Source: Papio anubis (taxonomy: Eukaryota; Chordata; Mammalia; Primates; Cercopithecidae). Taken from it: a DNA stretch of 64,000 nucleotides. The notes beneath the pieces are model-generated. The model saw nothing but the letters and a program-made list of their open reading frames with translations. It ran no database searches and was not told where the DNA came from. This document shows positions 58,593 to 64,000 of this stretch, one piece after another. The DNA lies in the NCBI RefSeq assembly GCF_008728515.1, contig NC_044980.1, forward strand, positions 33,806,290-33,870,289, given 5' to 3'. Each line of letters opens with the position of its first letter. The first letter of the stretch is position 1. Position numbers and translations under genes: made by a program.

Positions 58593-59661
58593 TGACAGGA
58601 TTGAAACTATCATTGCAAAATTATAACTGAGATGGTGAAAGCGATCTGACCTAACCAACTCCATCTTGCTTCTAACCTCCCAGCTGTCCTTGTTCATTCT
58701 TGGGCATAGGCCAAACTAACTTCGGGAGGAACTTAATTTATAGTTTATAGTTGAAACATAGATGATAACAGCCCTTTCCAAACAAACCCCCTTCCTGCCT
58801 GGGGACTAGATTGCCTATGCAGGACTGACCAATTAGTGACAAGATTAGAAATTATAGTTTAGGAGTCATGCAGCTGGATACTGCAAGATTCTAAACCTCC
58901 CCAGTTGCTCCTAGGGATAATATAATGATTGTAAAACCTAAAATCAGGGCTTGAGATATTTTGCAGACCTTGTCCTCACTGGATCAGCTGGCACCATCCA
59001 GATCGATAAACTGGGTCATCTGGTCTTGTGGCCCCCACTCAGGAACTGACTCAGTGCAAGAGGATAGCTTCAGCTATCTGTGATTTTATCTCCTACCCGA
59101 CCAATCAGAACTCCCAACTCACTGCCCCCCTACTTACCAAACTATTCTTAAAAACTCTGATACCTGCCGGGCGTGGTGGCTCACGCCTGTAATCCCAGCA
59201 CTTTGGGAGGCCAAGGTGGGTGGATCACGAGGTCAGGAGATCGAGACCATCCTAGCTAACACGGTGAAACCCCATCTCTACTAAAAATACAAAAAAATTA
59301 GCCAGGCATGGTAGTGGGCGCCTGTAGGCCGAGCTACTCGGGAGGCTGATGAGGCAGGAGAATGGCATGAACCCGGGAGGTGGAGCTTGCAGTGAACTGA
59401 GATCACGCCACTGCACTCCAGCCTGGGCCATAGAGCGAGACTCTATCTCAAAAGCAAAGCAAAACAAAACAAAACAAAAACAAACAAAAAAACTGATCCC
59501 TGAATGCTCAGGAAGACTGATGTGAATAATATAATAAGAAAACTCTGGACTTCTGTACAGCCAGCTCGGTATGAATAACTCTTTGTCTATTGCAATCCTT
59601 CTGTCTTGATAAATTGGCTCTGTCTAGGCAGCAGGCAAGGTAAACCCAGTGGGTGGTTACA
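58593..59661 (+). mobile_element. Solo LTR of an endogenous retrovirus, split by an Alu
   Basis: Starts tgacaggattgaaactatc and ends gggtggttaca. It contains ctccatcttgcttctaacc, gaccaatcagaactccc and tctgtctaggcagcaggcaagg. No internal viral genes are present. Family assignment (class I, MER-type) is uncertain. Confidence 0.65.
59166..59491 (+). mobile_element. Alu inside the LTR
   Basis: gccgggcgtggtggctcacg to a tail of aaaac units (59455-59491). Confidence 0.95.
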
Positions 59662-59999
59662 GTGTTGCTGGAGGACAACCCTTGGACCCTCATACAGTGC
59701 ATGCACATGCCAGCAGTGGCAGTGGTGGGCTTGGTGGGCAAGTCTCCAGGACATGGAGGTACTGATGACAGTTAGGGTGGGTCCATCCTGGATGGTACAT
59801 GCACGTGCTGGTGGCGGTGGGTAGGGTAGGACTATCCCCAGGCCTCTAGACAGTAGGTGCAGGTGGTGGCAGTGAGCAGAAGGAGCCTGTCCATAGGCCT
59901 CTGGAAGGTGTGCATGGGCACTGGTGGGTGGAAAGCAAGGTGGATCAATCTCCAGGTCCCCCAGTGGCATGCATGGAGACTGGGTCTAAAAGGGTTTTA

Positions 60000-60655
60000 A
60001 TTGCAGCACTTTTTTTTTTGTAAAAGAAAAATATTCTAAATAACCTAAATACCCATGGATAGCTAATAAGTTATGATACAGCTATGAAATGATTTGCAAG
60101 ATATAGTATTAAGATTAAAAAAAAGCATGATGTATTTGTGTAACATGGTGGTTGAAGGACCACTAACAGTGACCATCCATGGTGAGGTAAACTGGGTGAT
60201 GGGGAGAAGAGATAAAAGCTGGAGACTCTTTTGCTATATCACCTTTTGTACTTTTGGAATTTCATACCAGCTTCACATATTGGTTATTTCTAGAATTTTA
60301 TTCTTGTGGTAGGCAAAATTTGAAAATCCCCCCACCTGAGAGTTCTTATCCTGGAACTCATGAATATGATTAAAATACCACCCCGCTAATTGTTATATTA
60401 TATGGCACAGTTGACCTTAAATGGGAAATTACCTGGAAGACCCATGTAGGCCCTGCAAGTGGGCTTGGAGCCACGTGGGCAGGCAATTCTGGGGTTCTGG
60501 GTATCTGGGTTATGGTCTAAACCACAGGCCTTGTGGATTCCTTGTTCCCTAGGAAGGGACATGGCAAAAGGAAGGCTAGGCGGGGGCTCTGGAGGAGGCA
60601 AAATTTCCCTTTCCTGTTAGGGTCTCTGGCTAGGCTTAAGAATTAAATTGACATG
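60000..60655. other. Old repeat remnants, no gene
   Basis: 60000-60290 resembles an L1M 3' end (aacctaaatacccatggatag, then aataagttatgatac). 60305-60500 contains gtaggcaaaatttgaaaatcccccc and tgaatatgattaaaat, typical of an old LTR-like repeat. Both calls are tentative. Confidence 0.35.
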
Positions 60656-60949
60656 GCCGGGCGCGGTGGCTCAAGCCTGTAATCCCAGCACTTTGGGAGG
60701 CCGAGACGGGCGGATCACAAGGTCAGGAGATCGAGACCATCCTGGTTAACACGGTGAAACCCCGTCTCTACTAAAAAATACAAAAAACTAGCCGGGCAAG
60801 GTGGCGGGCGCCTGTAGTCCCAGCTACTCGGGAGGCTGAGGCAGGAGAATGGCGTAGACCTGGGAGGTGGAGCTTGCAGTGAGCTGAGATCCGGCCACTG
60901 CATTCCAGCCTGGGCGACAGAGTGAGACTCCATCTCAAAAAAAAAAAAT
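60656..60949 (+). mobile_element. Young Alu, AluYR-like
   Basis: Near-consensus: ggccgggcgcggtggctcaag, aaaaaactagccgggcaagg and gagatccggccactgc. These variants point to an Old World monkey Alu lineage. Confidence 0.95.
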
Positions 60950-60981
60950 ATATATAAAAATATTTGAGGAAAAAGAAAAAA

Positions 60982-61117
60982 AGGCCAGTTGCGGTGGCTC
61001 AAACCTGTAATCCCAGCACTTTGGAAGGCCAAGATAGGAGAACCACTTGAGCCCAGGAATTTAAGACCAGCCTGGGCAACACAGTAAGACGTCATCTCTA
61101 CAAGTAACTAAAAGAAA
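60982..61117 (+). mobile_element. Alu left-arm monomer (FLAM-like)
   Basis: ggccagttgcggtggctcaaac to gtcatctctacaag, a single arm, followed by an A-rich tail and (TA)n. Confidence 0.85.
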
Positions 61118-61127
61118 TATATATATA

Positions 61128-61303
61128 TGGCCGGGCGCGGTGGCTCAAGCCTGTAATCCCAGCACTTTGGGAGGCCGAGATGGGCGGATCACGAGGTCAG
61201 GAGATCGAGACTAGCCTGGCTAACACGGTGAAACCCCGTCTCTACTAAAAAAATACAAAAAACTAGCCGGGCAAGGTGGCGGGCGCCTGTAGTCCCAGCT
61301 ACT
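61128..61303 (+). mobile_element. Young Alu, AluYR-like, cut by the gap
   Basis: ggccgggcgcggtggctcaag to agtcccagctact, where the Ns begin; the right arm is not visible. Confidence 0.93.
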
Positions 61304-61403
61304 NNNNNNNNNNNNNNNNNNNNNNNNNNNNNNNNNNNNNNNNNNNNNNNNNNNNNNNNNNNNNNNNNNNNNNNNNNNNNNNNNNNNNNNNNNNNNNNNN
61401 NNN
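61304..61403. other. Assembly gap of exactly 100 N
   Basis: A run of 100 N, the usual placeholder for a gap of unknown size. It lies between a young Alu and an L1, so repeat collapse is the probable cause. Confidence 0.97.
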
Positions 61404-61667
61404 CTGGGTGCCTCTCTGAGATGAAGCTTCCAGAGGAAGGATCAGGCAGCAACATTTTCTGTTCTGCAATATTTGCTGTTCTTCAGCCTCCACTGGTGAT
61501 CCCAAGGCAAACAGAGTCTGGAGTGGACCTCAAGTAAACTCTAACAGACCTGCAGCTGAGGGCCCTGACTGTTAGAAGGAAAACTAACAAACAGAAAGGA
61601 TCTCCACACCAAAGCCCCATCTGTATGTCACCATCATCAAAGACCAAAGGTAGATAAAACCACAAAG

Positions 61668-62693
61668 ATGGGGAGAAACCAGAGCAGAAAAGCTGAAAAT
61701 TCTAAAAATCAGAGAGCCGCTTCTCCTCCAAAGTAACGCAGCTTCTCGCCAGCAATGGAAGAAAGCTGGACGGAGAATGACTTTGACAAGTTGAGAGAAG
61801 AAGGCTTCAGACGATTGGTAATAACACACATCTCCGAGCTAAAGGAGGATGTTTGAACTCATCACAAAGATGCTAAAAACCTTGAAAAAAGATCAGATGA
61901 ATGGCTAACTAGAATAAACAGCATAGAGACGACTTTAAATGACCTGATGGAGCTGAAAACCATGGCATGAGAACTATGTGATGCATGCACAAGATTCAGT
62001 AGCTGATTCAATCAAGTGGAAGAAAGAGTATCAGTGACTGAAGATCAAATGAATGAAATGAAGCGAGAAGAGAAGTTTAGAGAAAAAAGAGTAAAAAGAA
62101 ATAAAAAAAGCCTCCAAGAAATATGGGACTATGTGAAAAGACCAAATCTATGTCTGATTGGTGTATCTGAAAGTGACGGGGAGAATGGAACCAAGTTGGA
62201 AAACACTCTGCAGGATATTATCCAGGAGAACTTCCCCAACCTAGCAAGGCAAGCCAACATTCAAATTCAGGAAATATAGAGAATGCCACAAAGATACTCC
62301 TCGAGAAGAGCCCCTCCAAGACACATAATTATCAGATTCACCAAAGTTGAAATGAAGGAAAAAATATTAAGGGTAGCCAGAGAGAAAGGTTGGGTTACCC
62401 ACAAGGGGAAGCCCATCAGATTAACAGTGGCTCTCTCGGCAGAAACTCTACAAGCCAGAAGAGAGTGGGGGCCAATATTAAACATTCTTAAAGAAAATAA
62501 TTTTCAACCCAGAATTTCATATCCAGCCAAACTAAGCTTCACAAGTGAAGGAGAAATAAAATGCTTTACAAACAAGCAAATGCTTTGAGATTTTGTCACC
62601 ACCAGGCCTGCCTTACAAGAACTCCTGAAGGAAACACTAAACATGGAAAGGAACAACCAGTACCAGCCACTGCAAAAACATGCCAAATTGTAA
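61668..62693 (+). pseudogene. L1 ORF1 pseudogene
   Basis: L1 ORF1p is the RNA-binding chaperone of the retrotransposon. This copy has in-frame stops near 61733, 61854, 61968 and 62276, several explained by CpG or single-base decay. Readable pieces include the RNA-recognition and C-terminal parts (PNLCLIGVSESDGENG, KPIRLTVALSAETLQ). Confidence 0.88.
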
Positions 62694-62756
62694 AGACCAT
62701 CGATGCTAGGAAGAAATTGCATCAACTAACGAGCAAAATAACCAGCTAACATCATA

Positions 62757-64000
62757 ATGACAGGATCAAATTCACACCCAACAATATTAATCTTAAATGT
62801 AAATGGGCTAAATTCTCCGATTAAAAGACACAGACTGGCAAATTGGATAGAGAGTCAAGACCCATCAGTGTGCTGTATTCAGGAGACACATCTCACACAT
62901 GCAGACATGACTACATAGGGCCTGCTAAAATAAAGGATGGAGGAAGATCTACCAAGCAAAATGGAAAACAACAAAAAAAAAAGCAGGGCTTGCAACCCTG
63001 GGGCCCCCTGGATAAAACAGGACTTTAAAACCAACAAAGATCAAAACAGACAAAAAGGCCATTGGCATAATGGTAAAGGGACTAATCTCATCAAGAAGAA
63101 CTAACTATCCTAAAATTATATATGCACTAACACAGGAGCAATCTAGATTCATAAAGCAAGTCCTAGAGACTTACAAGAGACTCTAGACTCCTACTAATAA
63201 CAATAATAAGGAGAATCTCTAATCGCATCTGTCAACATTTGACAGATCACCTAGACAGAGCAATATGATATCCAGGACTTGAACTCAGCTCTGCACCAAG
63301 TGGACTACACGAAATCAATAAACGTGAATCCATCATATGAACAAAACCAAAAGACAAAAATCACATGATTATCCCAATAGATGCAGAAAAGGCCTTCAAC
63401 AAACCAACAGCCCTTCATGCTAAAACTCAATAAACTAGAGGTGGTATTGATGGGACGCATTCAAAAATAATAAGAGCTATTTATGACAAACCCCACAGCC
63501 AATATCATACTGAATGTACAAAAACTGGAAGTATTCCCTTTGAAAACTGGCACAAGACAGGGATACCCTCTCTCACCACTCCTATTCAACATAGTGTTGG
63601 AAGTTCTGGCCAGGGCAATCAGGCAGGAGAAAGAAATAAAGGGTATTCAATTAGGAAAACAGGAAGTCAAATTGTCCCTGTTTGCAGCTGATATTATTGT
63701 ATATTTAGAAAACCCCATTGTCTCAGCCCAAAATCTCCTTCAGCTGATAAGTAACTTCAGCAAAGTCTCAGGATACAAAATCAATGTGCAAAAATCATAA
63801 GCATTCCTATACACCAATAACAGACAAACAGAGAGCCAAATCAAGAGTGAACTCCCATTCACAATTGCTTGTAAGAGAGTAAAATACCTAGGAATCCAAC
63901 TTACAAGGAATGTGAAGGACCTCTTCAAGGAGAACTACAAACTACTGCTCAGTGAAATAAAAGAGGACACAAACAAATGGAAGAACATTCCATGCTCATG
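62757..64000 (+). pseudogene. L1 ORF2 pseudogene, partial
   Basis: ORF2p carries an endonuclease and a reverse transcriptase. The N-terminal endonuclease region is frameshifted. Sequence then jumps at about 63315 from the endonuclease part to the late reverse-transcriptase region. At 63681-63692 the catalytic motif reads FAAD instead of FADD, so the first metal-binding Asp is lost. Confidence 0.85.

Larger units (their letters stand above)
58380..59980 (-). repeat. Degenerate tandem repeats of the L1 5' UTR
   Basis: Units of about 60-75 bases with ggtggcagtggt, gggct.gg.gg and tcc..gggcc..tggacagtg..catg..ctgg recur at 58400-58590 and 59660-59980, on both sides of the LTR insertion. Confidence 0.7.
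56386..59995 (-). mobile_element. Older L1, reverse orientation, with ORF2 start, ORF1 and 5' UTR
   Basis: Reading on the minus strand, 57697-57458 encodes an ORF1p-like stretch (LGVSEGEEIDKLIEN, DIHIQEAQRSLNR) with stops around it. The part beyond 58380 is a 5' UTR with degenerate repeats. It is interrupted by an Alu (56557-56855) and a solo LTR (58593-59661). Not functional. Confidence 0.75.
61404..64000 (+). mobile_element. L1P-type LINE-1, decayed, 5' end in gap, 3' end off window
   Basis: Close to primate L1P/L1PA sequence from the end of the 5' UTR onward. ORF1 starts at ATG 61668 and should end at TAA 62691; ORF2 starts at ATG 62757. Both frames are broken, and ORF2 carries a large internal deletion around 63310-63330. 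Confidence 0.9.

Noticed and set aside
52719..64000. AGXT2 exons expected downstream of DNAJC21 from human synteny
   Set aside because: No exon-like protein segment of that gene is visible; it probably lies beyond the window.

Overview
The window is nuclear DNA of a primate, most likely an Old World monkey. It is Alu-dense, roughly one element per 1.5 kb on both strands, and carries L1, MIR, L2, MER5A, MER20, Tigger and MADE1 copies. Three multi-exon genes encode proteins that I recall as almost identical to human RAD1, BRIX1 and DNAJC21, in the order seen on human chromosome 5p13. Several young Alus (20603-20908, 60656-60949, 61128-61303) have right-arm and linker variants that I associate with the cercopithecoid AluYR group. 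The species call is an inference.

Layout. 1-6670: intergenic DNA and RAD1 3' flank or UTR, with a Tigger fossil, Alus, MER20 and MER5A. 6671-12942: RAD1 on the minus strand, five coding exons, 280 codons. 12943-13716: GC-rich head-to-head promoter between RAD1 and BRIX1. 13717-23630: BRIX1 on the plus strand, ten exons, 358 codons, with an AATAAA about 140 bases after the stop. 23631-27270: intergenic. 27270-28250: GC-rich CpG-island promoter of DNAJC21 with a GC-box array. 27902-52718: DNAJC21, twelve coding exons, 532 codons. 52719-55850: its 3' UTR and downstream DNA, including a palindrome array. 55860-64000: repeat-on-repeat territory with L1 pieces, a nested solo LTR, Alus, a 100-base assembly gap and a decayed L1P-type element running off the end.

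Functions. RAD1 is a subunit of the 9-1-1 DNA-damage checkpoint clamp. BRIX1 is a nucleolar assembly factor for the large ribosomal subunit. DNAJC21 is a J-protein (yeast Jjj1 relative) that acts late in 60S maturation. Two neighbouring genes therefore serve the same pathway at early and late steps. All splice junctions listed were read by hand; the exon phases close and the frames stay open.

I found no previously undescribed molecular system. The observations most worth checking are: altered C-termini of BRIX1 (+5 residues) and RAD1 (-2 residues) relative to human as I recall it; a 67-bp near-identical duplication between two BRIX1 introns; a 63-bp tandem duplication in DNAJC21; a hairpin-forming palindrome array after the DNAJC21 stop; a MADE1 hairpin inside an Alu; a candidate alternative terminal exon in DNAJC21; and a degenerate GC-box array in its promoter.
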